A DNA stretch of 64,000 nt from Streptomyces sp. NBC_01429 (GTDB lineage: Bacteria > Actinomycetota > Actinomycetes > Streptomycetales > Streptomycetaceae): positions 2,512,501 to 2,576,500 of the forward strand of contig NZ_CP109599.1 in assembly GCF_036231945.1 (NCBI RefSeq), read 5' to 3'. The notes beneath the pieces are model-generated. The model ran no database searches and was not told the DNA's origin. It saw only the letters and a list, made by a program, of their open reading frames with translations. A program made the position numbers and the translations under genes. Shown here piece by piece: positions 24,287 through 32,417 of the stretch (position 1 is the stretch's first letter; every line of letters begins with the position of its first letter).

Positions 24287-24516
24287 CCTGCCGCACCCCA
24301 CCGACAGCGGGCCACGGGCGGCCCGCCCACCGTGTCCCCGCGCGTACCGGCGGTCACCTCGGGCACGTACGCGCGCAAAGGGCCGCAACTCGCGCGTCCG
24401 ATGCCCCCGCAATGCACCCTGATGCCCCCGTCTGTCATCCGCTCGTGCCACCATCATCCGGGCGGTGACTGGTGATACGAGATCAAGAAGAGACCGATTC
24501 GGCGGAGGGACCGACC

Positions 24517-27321
24517 GTGCAGCCTTCCGAGGCGGCCGGCACCTCCGGCGACCAGTCGCGTCCGGACACCGGACCGGGCGCCCCCGGCCCGGCCGGTGAA
24601 GCGCCCCCCGGCAGTCCTCCCGATACTCCCCCCGGCACTCGTCCCGGCTCTCCTCGCGACACCCCGCACGAAGCCCCTCAAGAGGCGACCCACGAGAAGT
24701 CCCGCGAGGACGAGGCGGACGAGGGCGCCACCCGCGCCGACCGCGTCTCCGGTGACGAGCCGCTGCTCGCCGCCCGGGTCCACCGCCCCTCCGACCTGCT
24801 GCGTCTGCTGGTCGGCATCCTCGCCATCGCCCTCCTGCTGGGTCTCTCCGCCTTCGCCCACGGCACCACCACCGGGCTGGAACACGACATCAGCAAGGGC
24901 ACCGGCCAGGCCCCCGACCTGATCGTCAAGCTGGCCGGGCTGGTCTCCAGCATCGCCGTCCTGCTCGTACCGGTCGCGTTCGCGATCGAGCGGCTGATCA
25001 AGCGCGACGGTCTGCGCATCGCGGACGGTGTGCTCGCCGCCGTGCTGGCCCACGGCGTGACGCTCGCGACCGACCTGTGGGTCGCCCGCGCAGCCCCGGA
25101 GTCCATCGAGGCGGCGCTGACCCGGCCGCAGCTCGGCGGCGCCGGGATCACCGACCCCGTACACGGCTATCTCGCCCCCGTCATCGCGTACATGACGGCG
25201 GTGGGAATGGCCCGCAGACCCCGCTGGCGGGTGGTCCTGTGGGTGGTGCTGCTGCTCGACGCCTTCGCGATGCTGGTCGCCGGGTACACCACACCGTTCT
25301 CGATCATGCTGACGGTGCTGATCGGCTGGACCGTCGCCTACGGCACGCTCTACGCGGTCGGCTCCCCCAACGTACGGCCGACCGGGCAGACTCTGATGGC
25401 GGGTCTGCGCCATGTCGGTTTCCGCCCGGTCAGCGCGATGCGCGCCGAGGACGTCACCGACTCCAGCGAGCAGGGCGACCGGGGCCGCCGCTATCTGGTC
25501 ACCCTGGAGGACGGGCCGCCGCTCGATGTCACCGTCGTCGACCGCGAACAGCAGGCACAGGGCTTCTTCTACCGGGTCTGGCGGCAGCTGACGCTGCGCT
25601 CCATCACCACCCGCAGATCCATCCCCTCCCTGCGCCAGGCGCTCGAACAGGAGGCGCTGCTCGCGTACGCGGCCATCGCGGCCGGGGCGAACGCGCCCAA
25701 GCTGATCGCCACCTCCGAGCTGGGTCCCGACGCCGTCATGCTCGTCTACGAGCACCTGGGCGCCCGCTCGCTGGACTCGCTGCCGGACGCGGAGATCACC
25801 GACGAACTGCTCCGGGGCGCCTGGCGCCAGGTCAGAGCGCTCCAGTCGCGGCGCATCGCGCACCGCAGGCTCACCGGTGACGCGCTCGTCGTGGACCGTA
25901 CGGGCAAGGTGATCCTCACCGAGCTGCGCGGCGGCGAGATCGCGGCGGGCGATCTGGTGCTGCGCATGGACACCGCCCAGATGCTCACCACGATGGGGCT
26001 GCGGGTGGGCGCGGAGCGCTCGGTGGCCGCCGCGGTCGAGGTGCTCGGCCCCGACGCCATCGCGGACTCGCTGCCGCTGCTCCAGCCCATCGCGCTGAGC
26101 CGCTCCACCCGCGCGACGCTGCGCCGGCTGGCCCGCGAGCGTTCGCAGCGCGAACGGGACGCGGTGCTCCAGGCGTCCGAGACGAACAAGCGCGCCAAGG
26201 TGGCGGAGACCATCGCCGCCGACGGCGACCGCAAGGCCGCGCGGAAGTCCCTGCGGGCGGAGAAGCAGGCGGAGAAGCGGGCCATAGACGAGGCTCTGGA
26301 CGAGGCGCGCGAGGAGGACCTGCTCTCCCAGATGCGCCAGCAGGTGCTGCTGATCAGGCCGCAGGCGCCGGTCGAGCCCGTCAGGCTCGAACGGATCAAG
26401 CCGCGTACGCTCTTCAGCTTCATCGCCGGGGCGGTCGCCGCGTACTTCCTGCTGACCCAGATCACCCAGGTGGACTTCAGCACCGTCGTCAGCGACGCGC
26501 ACTGGGGCTGGGTGCTGGCGGCGCTGGCGTTCTCCGCGCTGAGCTATGTCGCGGCGGCGATGAGCCTGCTCGGCTTCGTCCCCGAACGGGTGCCGTTCCG
26601 GCGCACGGTCATGGCGCAGGTCGCGGGCTCCTTCGTCAAGATCGTCGCCCCGGCCGCGGTCGGTGGCGTGGCGCTCAACACGCGCTTCCTCCAGCGCGCC
26701 GGGGTACGGCCGGGACTCGCCGTCGCCAGCGTCGGCGCGTCGCAGCTGTTCGGGCTCGGCGCGCACATCCTGCTGCTGCTGTCCTTCGGCTATCTGACGG
26801 GGACGGAGAAGACGGCGTCGCTCACCCCGTCCAGGACCGTGATCGCCGGGCTGCTGACGGTCGCCGTGCTGGTGCTGGTCGTGACGGCCATCCCGTTCCT
26901 GCGCAAGTTCGTGGTGACGCGGCTGCGCTCGCTGTTCGCCGGGGTGGTGCCGCGCATGCTGGACGTGCTCCAGCGGCCGATGAAGCTCCTCACCGGCATC
27001 GGCGGGATGCTGCTGCTGACGGGCGTGTTCGTGATGTGTCTGGACGCGTCGATCCGGGCCTTCGACAACGGCAATCAGCAGCTGAGCTACGCGAGCATCG
27101 CGGTCGTCTTCCTCGCGGGCAACGCGCTCGGCTCGGCTGCGCCCACCCCGGGCGGGGTGGGCGCGGTCGAGGGCGCGCTGACGCTGGGTCTGCTGGCGGT
27201 CGGGCTGCCGAAGGAAGTCGCGGCGCCGGCGGTGCTGCTGTACCGGCTGCTGACGCTGTGGCTGCCGGTGCTGCCGGGATGGCTGAGCTTCTCGCACCTC
27301 ACCCGCAAGGGAGCGCTCTGA
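24517..27321 (+). CDS. Membrane protein: pseudokinase-like domain fused to LPG-synthase-type flippase region
   Basis: About 934 residues. A Pro/Ser/Asp-rich tail (to about residue 90), then six predicted membrane segments (for example LLVGILAIALLLGLSAFAHG and WRVVLWVVLLLDAFAMLV), then a cytoplasmic kinase-like region with RRYLVTLEDG, EQEALLAYAAIAAGANAPKL, LVYEHLGARSLDSL and HRRLTGDALVVD where an aminoglycoside-kinase-like catalytic loop would be, but with Thr/Gly instead of the HxD...N set. A charged helix (RKAARKSLRAEKQAEKRA) links to a C-terminal eight-segment UPF0104/MprF-like flippase domain with PAAVGGVALNTRFL and TPGGVGAVEGALTLGL. GTG with GGAGG 8 bases upstream was preferred to one 45 bases earlier. 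It may sense or move lipids or polyprenyl-linked substrates. Confidence 0.85.
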   Translation: MQPSEAAGTSGDQSRPDTGPGAPGPAGEAPPGSPPDTPPGTRPGSPRDTPHEAPQEATHEKSREDEADEGATRADRVSGDEPLLAARVHRPSDLLRLLVGILAIALLLGLSAFAHGTTTGLEHDISKGTGQAPDLIVKLAGLVSSIAVLLVPVAFAIERLIKRDGLRIADGVLAAVLAHGVTLATDLWVARAAPESIEAALTRPQLGGAGITDPVHGYLAPVIAYMTAVGMARRPRWRVVLWVVLLLDAFAMLVAGYTTPFSIMLTVLIGWTVAYGTLYAVGSPNVRPTGQTLMAGLRHVGFRPVSAMRAEDVTDSSEQGDRGRRYLVTLEDGPPLDVTVVDREQQAQGFFYRVWRQLTLRSITTRRSIPSLRQALEQEALLAYAAIAAGANAPKLIATSELGPDAVMLVYEHLGARSLDSLPDAEITDELLRGAWRQVRALQSRRIAHRRLTGDALVVDRTGKVILTELRGGEIAAGDLVLRMDTAQMLTTMGLRVGAERSVAAAVEVLGPDAIADSLPLLQPIALSRSTRATLRRLARERSQRERDAVLQASETNKRAKVAETIAADGDRKAARKSLRAEKQAEKRAIDEALDEAREEDLLSQMRQQVLLIRPQAPVEPVRLERIKPRTLFSFIAGAVAAYFLLTQITQVDFSTVVSDAHWGWVLAALAFSALSYVAAAMSLLGFVPERVPFRRTVMAQVAGSFVKIVAPAAVGGVALNTRFLQRAGVRPGLAVASVGASQLFGLGAHILLLLSFGYLTGTEKTASLTPSRTVIAGLLTVAVLVLVVTAIPFLRKFVVTRLRSLFAGVVPRMLDVLQRPMKLLTGIGGMLLLTGVFVMCLDASIRAFDNGNQQLSYASIAVVFLAGNALGSAAPTPGGVGAVEGALTLGLLAVGLPKEVAAPAVLLYRLLTLWLPVLPGWLSFSHLTRKGAL

Positions 27322-27338
27322 GGTCCGAAACGGGCCCC

Positions 27339-27393
27339 GCCTGTCCGGGCCCGCGCCCGGTACGACACCGGTCGTACCGGGCCCGGGACAGGC
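27339..27393 (+). terminator. Long interrupted hairpin downstream of the flippase fusion
   Basis: GCCTGTCC/GGACAGGC at the base and GCCCGGTACGAC/GTCGTACCGGGC near the loop form a large GC-rich hairpin with an asymmetric internal loop, starting 18 bases after the stop. It is likely a terminator before the Tap-type gene. Confidence 0.6.
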
Positions 27394-27467
27394 GCTCCGT
27401 CGTCGGCGTCCACCCGCATGGCCCGCCGCCCCGCGCGGGCCGTCGGACCTGCCCGCACGATGGAGAC

Positions 27468-29072
27468 ATGCCAACCTTCTCCGCCCGGCGCGGCACGGCT
27501 CTCGCCGTCACCGCCGCCGCACTGCTGGCCGCCTCAGGATGCTCCGACAGCGGGAACTCCCGCAGCGGGAACTCGGTGGGAGGCAACTCCCCCGCCGGAT
27601 CGTCCCGGAGCGCCGACGCCCCCGGCAAACTCGCGTCCCAGCGGCTCGACTGGAAGGCGTGCCCCGCGCCGTCGGCCTCGGAGGGCGGCGGTCCCTCGCC
27701 GTCCCCGCTGCCCGGCGGCACGCCGTGGGAGTGCGCCACCATGAAGGCGCCGCTCGACTACGCCAAGCCGGACGGTGACACGATCGACCTGGCCCTCATC
27801 CGGGCCAAGGCGCGCGACACGAAGCAGCGGATCGGCTCGCTCGTCTTCAACTTCGGCGGCCCCGGCGGCTCGGGCATCACCGGGCTGCCCGCCTTCGCGA
27901 GCGACTACGAGAAGCTCCGCGCCCGCTACGACCTGGTCAGCTTCGACCCGCGCGGGGTCGGCCTCAGCGCCGGCGTCCGGTGCGAGAGCGACCAGCAGCT
28001 CGACGCGTACTTCGCCCAGAACGGTTCGCCGTCCACGCCCGCCGAGCAGAAGACGTACGTCAAGGGACTGTCGGACTTCGCCTCGGCCTGCGAGAAGAAC
28101 TCCGGCAAGGTGCTCCCGCACGTCGGTACGACCAACGCCGCGCGCGACATGGAGCTGATGCGCCAGGTCCTCGGGGACAAGAAGCTGCACTACTTCGGGA
28201 TCTCGTACGGCACCGAACTGGGCGGCGTCTACGCGCACCTGTATCCGAAGTCCGTCGGCCGCGCGGTCTTCGACGCCGTGGTCGACCCCACCCAGGACTC
28301 CGAGCAGGGCTCGATCGGCCAGGCGAAGGGCTTCCAGCTCGCCCTGACCAACTTCGAGAAGGACTGTGTGGCGCGCGGCAGCGCCTGCAAGCTGCCGGGC
28401 ACCACGCCGAAGGAGATCGAGTCCTTCATCACCAAGCTGCTCGACCGGATCGGCAAGCGGCCCATCACGGGGATCGGCAGCCGGAAGCTGACCGAGACCC
28501 AGGCGACCAACGGCATCGCCCAGTCGCTCTACTCGAAGGACTTCTGGCCGTATCTGGAGCAGGGTCTCGACGAGGCGGACGGCGGCAACGGCGCCCTGCT
28601 GCTCGCGCTGTCCGACTCGATGAACGGGCGCGACCAGTACGGGAAGTACAGCAACATCCAGGCGGCCAACGCTGCGGTCAACTGCGCCGACTCCAAGGAG
28701 CGCTACACCCTGGCGCAGACGAAGGCGAAGCTCCCCGAGTTCCGCAAGGCGTCCCCCGTCTTCGGTGACTTCCTCGGCTGGGGGCTGATGAGCTGCTCCA
28801 AGTGGCCGGTGGCCGGGCAGTGGACCCACCCGGACGTCAGCGCGCACGGCTCGGCCCCGATCGTGATCATCGGCAACACCGGTGACCCGGCGACTCCGTA
28901 CGCGGGCGCCAAGGCGATGTCCGACGCGCTGGGCAAGGGGGTCGGCGTGGAGGTCACGTACCACGGTCAGGGCCACGGGTCGTACGACAGCGGCGACAAG
29001 TGCGTCCAGGGCGCGGTCAACGACTATCTGCTGAACGGCAAGGTCCCGTCGGCCGGTACGGTCTGCCGCTGA
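27468..29072 (+). CDS. Secreted Tap-type tripeptidyl aminopeptidase / alpha-beta hydrolase lipoprotein
   Basis: 534 residues. The signal peptide has an Arg pair and a hydrophobic core followed by AASGCSDSG, a lipobox-like site with Cys near residue 24. The mature enzyme has NFGGPGGSG (oxyanion loop), SFDPRGVGLS, the nucleophile elbow ISYGTELGG, a TAP-like C-terminal domain with NTGDPATPYAGA (Asp) and GQGHGSY (His). These are marks of Streptomyces SlpD/Tap exported peptidases that release tripeptides from N-termini. The Ser/Asn/Gly stretch after the Cys is a flexible tether. ATG start has GGAG very close, so the start is likely but not certain. Convergent with moeZ across a strong hairpin. Confidence 0.92.
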   Translation: MPTFSARRGTALAVTAAALLAASGCSDSGNSRSGNSVGGNSPAGSSRSADAPGKLASQRLDWKACPAPSASEGGGPSPSPLPGGTPWECATMKAPLDYAKPDGDTIDLALIRAKARDTKQRIGSLVFNFGGPGGSGITGLPAFASDYEKLRARYDLVSFDPRGVGLSAGVRCESDQQLDAYFAQNGSPSTPAEQKTYVKGLSDFASACEKNSGKVLPHVGTTNAARDMELMRQVLGDKKLHYFGISYGTELGGVYAHLYPKSVGRAVFDAVVDPTQDSEQGSIGQAKGFQLALTNFEKDCVARGSACKLPGTTPKEIESFITKLLDRIGKRPITGIGSRKLTETQATNGIAQSLYSKDFWPYLEQGLDEADGGNGALLLALSDSMNGRDQYGKYSNIQAANAAVNCADSKERYTLAQTKAKLPEFRKASPVFGDFLGWGLMSCSKWPVAGQWTHPDVSAHGSAPIVIIGNTGDPATPYAGAKAMSDALGKGVGVEVTYHGQGHGSYDSGDKCVQGAVNDYLLNGKVPSAGTVCR

Positions 29073-29098
29073 CCTCTTGGGACCGGGCACGGCACACA

Positions 29099-29137
29099 CG
29101 GCGGGGCCGGTACACCTGAGGTGTACCGGCCCCGCCG
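29099..29137. terminator. Bidirectional terminator hairpin
   Basis: Perfect 18-bp stem with a TGA loop between the convergent peptidase and moeZ genes. It is one of the strongest hairpins in the window. Confidence 0.8.
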
Positions 29138-29202
29138 TCGTACCGCCGGAGCCTTCGGCGCACATCTCGAACGCTTCAGACGCCTCAGACGCTTCAAACG
29201 CC

Positions 29203-30381
29203 TCAGTAAATGGGCTTGCTCGGCTCGATCTGGTTCACCCAGCCGATGACTCCGCCGCCGACGTGCACCGCGTCGGAGAAGCCCGCCGACTTGAGGACCG
29301 CGAGGACCTCCGCGCTGCGGACACCCGTCTTGCAGTGCAGGACGATCTTCTTGTCCTGCGGCAGCGTCGCCAGGGCGGTGCCCATCAGGAACTCGTTCTT
29401 CGGGATCAGCTTGGCGCCGGGGATCGAGACGATCTCGTACTCGTTCGGCTCCCGGACATCGATGATCTCGATGTTCTCGCCGTCGTCGATCCACTCCTTG
29501 AGCTGCTTGGGAGTGATCGTCGATCCGGCCGCCGCCTCCTGCGCCTCCTCGGACACGACGCCGCAGAACGCCTCGTAGTCGATCAGCTCGGTGACGGTGG
29601 CGTTCGGGCCGCAGACCGCGCAGTCGGGGTCCTTGCGGACCTTGACCTGGCGGTACTGCATCTCCAGGGCGTCGTAGATCATCAGCCGGCCGACCAGCGG
29701 GTCGCCGATGCCCGCGAGGAGCTTGATCGCCTCGGTGACCTGGATGGAGCCGATGGACGCGCAGAGCACGCCCAGCACGCCGCCCTCGGCGCAGGAGGGG
29801 ACCATGCCGGGGGGCGGGGGCTCCGGGTAGAGGCAGCGGTAGCAGGGGCCGTGCTCGGACCAGAACACGCTGGCCTGGCCGTCGAACCGGTAGATCGAGC
29901 CCCACACGTACGGCTTGTCCAGCAGCACGCAGGCGTCGTTGACCAGGTAGCGGGTGGCGAAGTTGTCCGTGCCGTCCACGATCAGGTCGTACTGCGAGAA
30001 GATCTCCATCACGTTCTCGGCCTCGAGCCGCTCTTCGTGAAGGATCACGTTCACATAGGGGTTGATCCCGAGGACGGAGTCCCGTGCGGACGCCGCCTTG
30101 GACCGGCCGATGTCGGCCTGGCTGTGAATGATCTGCCGCTGGAGGTTCGACTCGTCGACCTCGTCGAACTCCACGATGCCGAGCGTGCCGACACCGGCGG
30201 CGGCCAGGTACATCAGGGCCGGGGAGCCGAGACCTCCGGCGCCCACACACAGCACCTTGGCGTTCTTCAGCCGCTTCTGACCCTCCATCCCGACGTCCGG
30301 GATGATCAGATGACGGGAGTACCTGCGGACCTCGTCGACGGTCAGCTCGGCAGCGGGCTCGACCAGGGGTGGCAACGACAC
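29203..30381 (-). CDS. moeZ: Adenylyltransferase/sulfurtransferase MoeZ
   Basis: 392 residues. E1-like domain: RYSRHLIIPDVGMEGQ, VGAGGLGSP (ATP loop), ESNLQRQIIH (Arg finger), DGTDNFATRY, and CYRC...CAVCG (zinc cysteines). C-terminal rhodanese domain with IIDVREPNEYEI and active-site loop CKTGVRS. It adenylates C-terminal glycines of small sulfur carriers and converts them to thiocarboxylates for molybdopterin, thiamine, cysteine or secondary-metabolite pathways; in Streptomyces MoeZ-type proteins serve several sulfur carriers. GTG start with GAGG 6 bases upstream. The 72-base gap to the next leftward gene upstream holds no notable feature. Confidence 0.95.
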   Translation of the reverse strand: MSLPPLVEPAAELTVDEVRRYSRHLIIPDVGMEGQKRLKNAKVLCVGAGGLGSPALMYLAAAGVGTLGIVEFDEVDESNLQRQIIHSQADIGRSKAASARDSVLGINPYVNVILHEERLEAENVMEIFSQYDLIVDGTDNFATRYLVNDACVLLDKPYVWGSIYRFDGQASVFWSEHGPCYRCLYPEPPPPGMVPSCAEGGVLGVLCASIGSIQVTEAIKLLAGIGDPLVGRLMIYDALEMQYRQVKVRKDPDCAVCGPNATVTELIDYEAFCGVVSEEAQEAAAGSTITPKQLKEWIDDGENIEIIDVREPNEYEIVSIPGAKLIPKNEFLMGTALATLPQDKKIVLHCKTGVRSAEVLAVLKSAGFSDAVHVGGGVIGWVNQIEPSKPIY

Positions 30382-30453
30382 AGAGACCTCAACAAGGGGG
30401 TTGGTCGGTCATTCAATACGGATGTTCTCCCTGCAACACTGCCACGGCCCTTC

Positions 30454-31263
30454 TCATTCCGAGACACCCGGTCCGACTCGCGAGACGATCTCGTCCCAGT
30501 AGCCGGGCAGCGCCTCGAAGGGGCTGCCGTGGCCCGTCCGGTCGTGGTGACCGGTGCGGTCGGTGAAGAAGATCGTGCCCGCGCCCTGCCAGCGGGCGAT
30601 CCGCATCGCCTCCTCCAGATGGGTGCGCGGCACCCCGTGGACGAGATGGACGAAGCGCTCGGCCGGATAGTCCGCCGTCCAGGGAGCCGCCTGTGACCAG
30701 CGGTAATCCGTCCACGGCCCGGAGAAGGTGACCAACTGGTCGGCGGCCCCCGCGTATCCGGGGTACGGATGCCTGCCGTGCCCCAGGACGATGTACCCGC
30801 CGTCGTACCGGCGTTCGTGGGCCTGCTCGGGCGGCGAGCCGGGACCGTCGTCCAGCATCGCTTCGAGGACCGCCGTCGTCCGCCGTACGTCGGCCAGCTC
30901 CGCGCGGCCGGCCGGGCAGCGGTCGAGGAAGAACCCGCCGACGCGGTACCAGTCGAGGAAGCGTCCGGCGTCGGTGGCGATCTCGCCGAAGGGCCGGGCG
31001 CCGTACGCCAGGTCGAGATGGCCGAGCACTCTGGTGCCGGTGTTGGTGAGCCGGCCCGCCGCCGCGAGGCAGTGCGGGTCGGGCCGGTCGCCGGGACCGT
31101 CGGCGACATTGAGAACGGCCCAGTGCAGCGGGGTGCCCGGCCGGGTCAGCTCGGCCCACTCGACCGGAGCGAGCAGCGGATGCGCGTACCCCGGCACACC
31201 GAAGCCGAGCCGGCTCTCCCGCGTGGCGGAGAGCCGGCCGTCCGCGCTGGTCAGATACGGCAC
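30454..31263 (-). CDS. Spherulation-specific family 4 (spherulin-4/GH135-like) protein
   Basis: 269 residues with a TIM-barrel layout typical of spherulin-4: GFGVPGYAHPLLAP, HWAVLNVADGPGD, TRVLGHLDLAYG, IATDAGRFLDWYRVGGFFLDRCPA, VLGHGRHPYPGY, FVHLVHGVP and AGTIFFTDR. Fungal homologues (Sph3) cut galactosaminogalactan and resemble the hydrolase half of PelA. No signal peptide is present, so export is not evident, which is odd for a polysaccharide hydrolase. Start is GTG, 4 bases after GGAGG, overlapping the epimerase stop by 13 bases; last gene of the four-gene operon. Confidence 0.85.
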   Translation of the reverse strand: MPYLTSADGRLSATRESRLGFGVPGYAHPLLAPVEWAELTRPGTPLHWAVLNVADGPGDRPDPHCLAAAGRLTNTGTRVLGHLDLAYGARPFGEIATDAGRFLDWYRVGGFFLDRCPAGRAELADVRRTTAVLEAMLDDGPGSPPEQAHERRYDGGYIVLGHGRHPYPGYAGAADQLVTFSGPWTDYRWSQAAPWTADYPAERFVHLVHGVPRTHLEEAMRIARWQGAGTIFFTDRTGHHDRTGHGSPFEALPGYWDEIVSRVGPGVSE

Positions 31264-32258
31264 GCTGCCTCCATCCAGATATCGGCGAGTGACTCCTCCA
31301 GATTGATCCGGGGCCGCCAGCCGAGCCGGTCGCGCGCGGTGCGTACATCGGCCTGCTGCCAGGCTCCGCAGCCGTCGGGGTACGGGGAGGGGCCGGCGCC
31401 CAGGTGCTCGGCCACCGGTTCGGACCTGGGGTGGCCGATGGTGGCGTGAGCGGCCCGCAGCAGCCTCGGATCGCCGTGGCCGCCGGGTCCGCCGCCGCCC
31501 TGGGGGACGTCGAGTTCGTGCAGGGCGCCGGGGTAGCCCGCGACCCTGGCCAGTACGGCCGCCGCGTCCCGGAGTTTGACCGCGCGGCCGGTGCCGATGT
31601 TGACGATGCCCTGGGCGGCGGAGAGCGAGGCGGCGTGCACGGCGCGCGCCACGTCGCGTACGTCCACGAAGTCGCGCTGGACGCCGAGCCCGCTGAGCTT
31701 CAGCTCGCCGTCGCCCGACTGCATGGCGCGGCGCATCGCCTCCGCGAGCCGGCCGAGCGGGGAGCCGGCGGGGGTGCCGGGGCCGACGGGCGAGAAGACC
31801 CGCAGGACCAGGGCGTCGAGCCCGGACCCCAGGACGAGTTCGGAGGCGGCGAGCTTGCTCACCCCGTACGGCCCGCCGGGCCTCGGTACGGCGTCCTCGG
31901 CCGTCGAGGAGCCCTGCGGCGAGGGCCCGTACTCGGACGCGCAGCCGAGCTGCACGAGCCGGGCGCCGCAGCCGCTGCGGCGCAGCGCCTCGCAGACGGT
32001 GGCGACGGCGACCGTGTTGTGGCGGGTCAGCTCGCGCGCGCCGCCCCGGGTGGCCCCGGCGCAGTTGATGACGACACCGGGGTGGACGGCGTCCAGGAAG
32101 CGGGTGAGCGCCCCCGGGCTGCCGCCGGCCAGGTCGAACCGTACGTCGGCGTCGTCGCCCCGGCCGAGCGCGGTGAGGTGGACGGCGGGGTCGGCGAGCA
32201 GCCGGTCGGCCACGAAGCGGCCGAGGAATCCGTTGGCGCCGAGCAGCAGGACCCTCAT
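31251..32258 (-). CDS. NAD-dependent epimerase/dehydratase
   Basis: 335 residues. LLGANGFLGRFVADRLL is the Rossmann loop at the N-terminus; VINCAGATRGG, LGCASEYGPSP and GGPYGVSKLAASELVL (catalytic Tyr and Lys) follow, with RVFSPVGPGTP and QRDFVDVRDVARA, all classic for extended SDR sugar-nucleotide epimerases. A Gly-rich stretch (QGGGGPGGHGDP) and a Pro/Gly stretch are near the C-terminus. In its operon a UDP-hexosamine 4-epimerase is the natural guess, supplying the PelF-like transferase; specificity is inference. Confidence 0.9.
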   Translation of the reverse strand: MRVLLLGANGFLGRFVADRLLADPAVHLTALGRGDDADVRFDLAGGSPGALTRFLDAVHPGVVINCAGATRGGARELTRHNTVAVATVCEALRRSGCGARLVQLGCASEYGPSPQGSSTAEDAVPRPGGPYGVSKLAASELVLGSGLDALVLRVFSPVGPGTPAGSPLGRLAEAMRRAMQSGDGELKLSGLGVQRDFVDVRDVARAVHAASLSAAQGIVNIGTGRAVKLRDAAAVLARVAGYPGALHELDVPQGGGGPGGHGDPRLLRAAHATIGHPRSEPVAEHLGAGPSPYPDGCGAWQQADVRTARDRLGWRPRINLEESLADIWMEAACRI

Positions 32259-32340
32259 CGCGCGGCCCCCGTGTACCGACGGGCCGGTTGCGCGGCCGGT
32301 GCTGGAGAGTGCGGACTCATCTCTGGTTTCTCCTTCATTG

Positions 32341-32392
32341 CGGGTGTTCTTCGCGGGTGTTCTTCGCGGGTGTTCTTCGCGGGTGCTTCTTA
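32341..32392 (-). repeat. 13-bp tandem repeat in the polysaccharide operon
   Basis: Three identical copies of CGGGTGTTCTTCG plus a fourth degenerate copy lie head to tail in the 159-bp gap between the membrane protein stop and the epimerase start. Related degenerate CTTCTT segments continue to about 32430. The rest of the gap has the epimerase ribosome site region. Confidence 0.85.
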
Positions 32393-32417
32393 CAGATGCT
32401 TCTTTTCGGGCGCTTCT

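Noticed and set aside
24454..27474. Long minus-strand open frame (about 1000 codons) opposite the flippase fusion
   Set aside because: Antisense shadow produced by high GC; composition is His/Gln/Arg-rich without domains, and the plus strand encodes a clear membrane protein.
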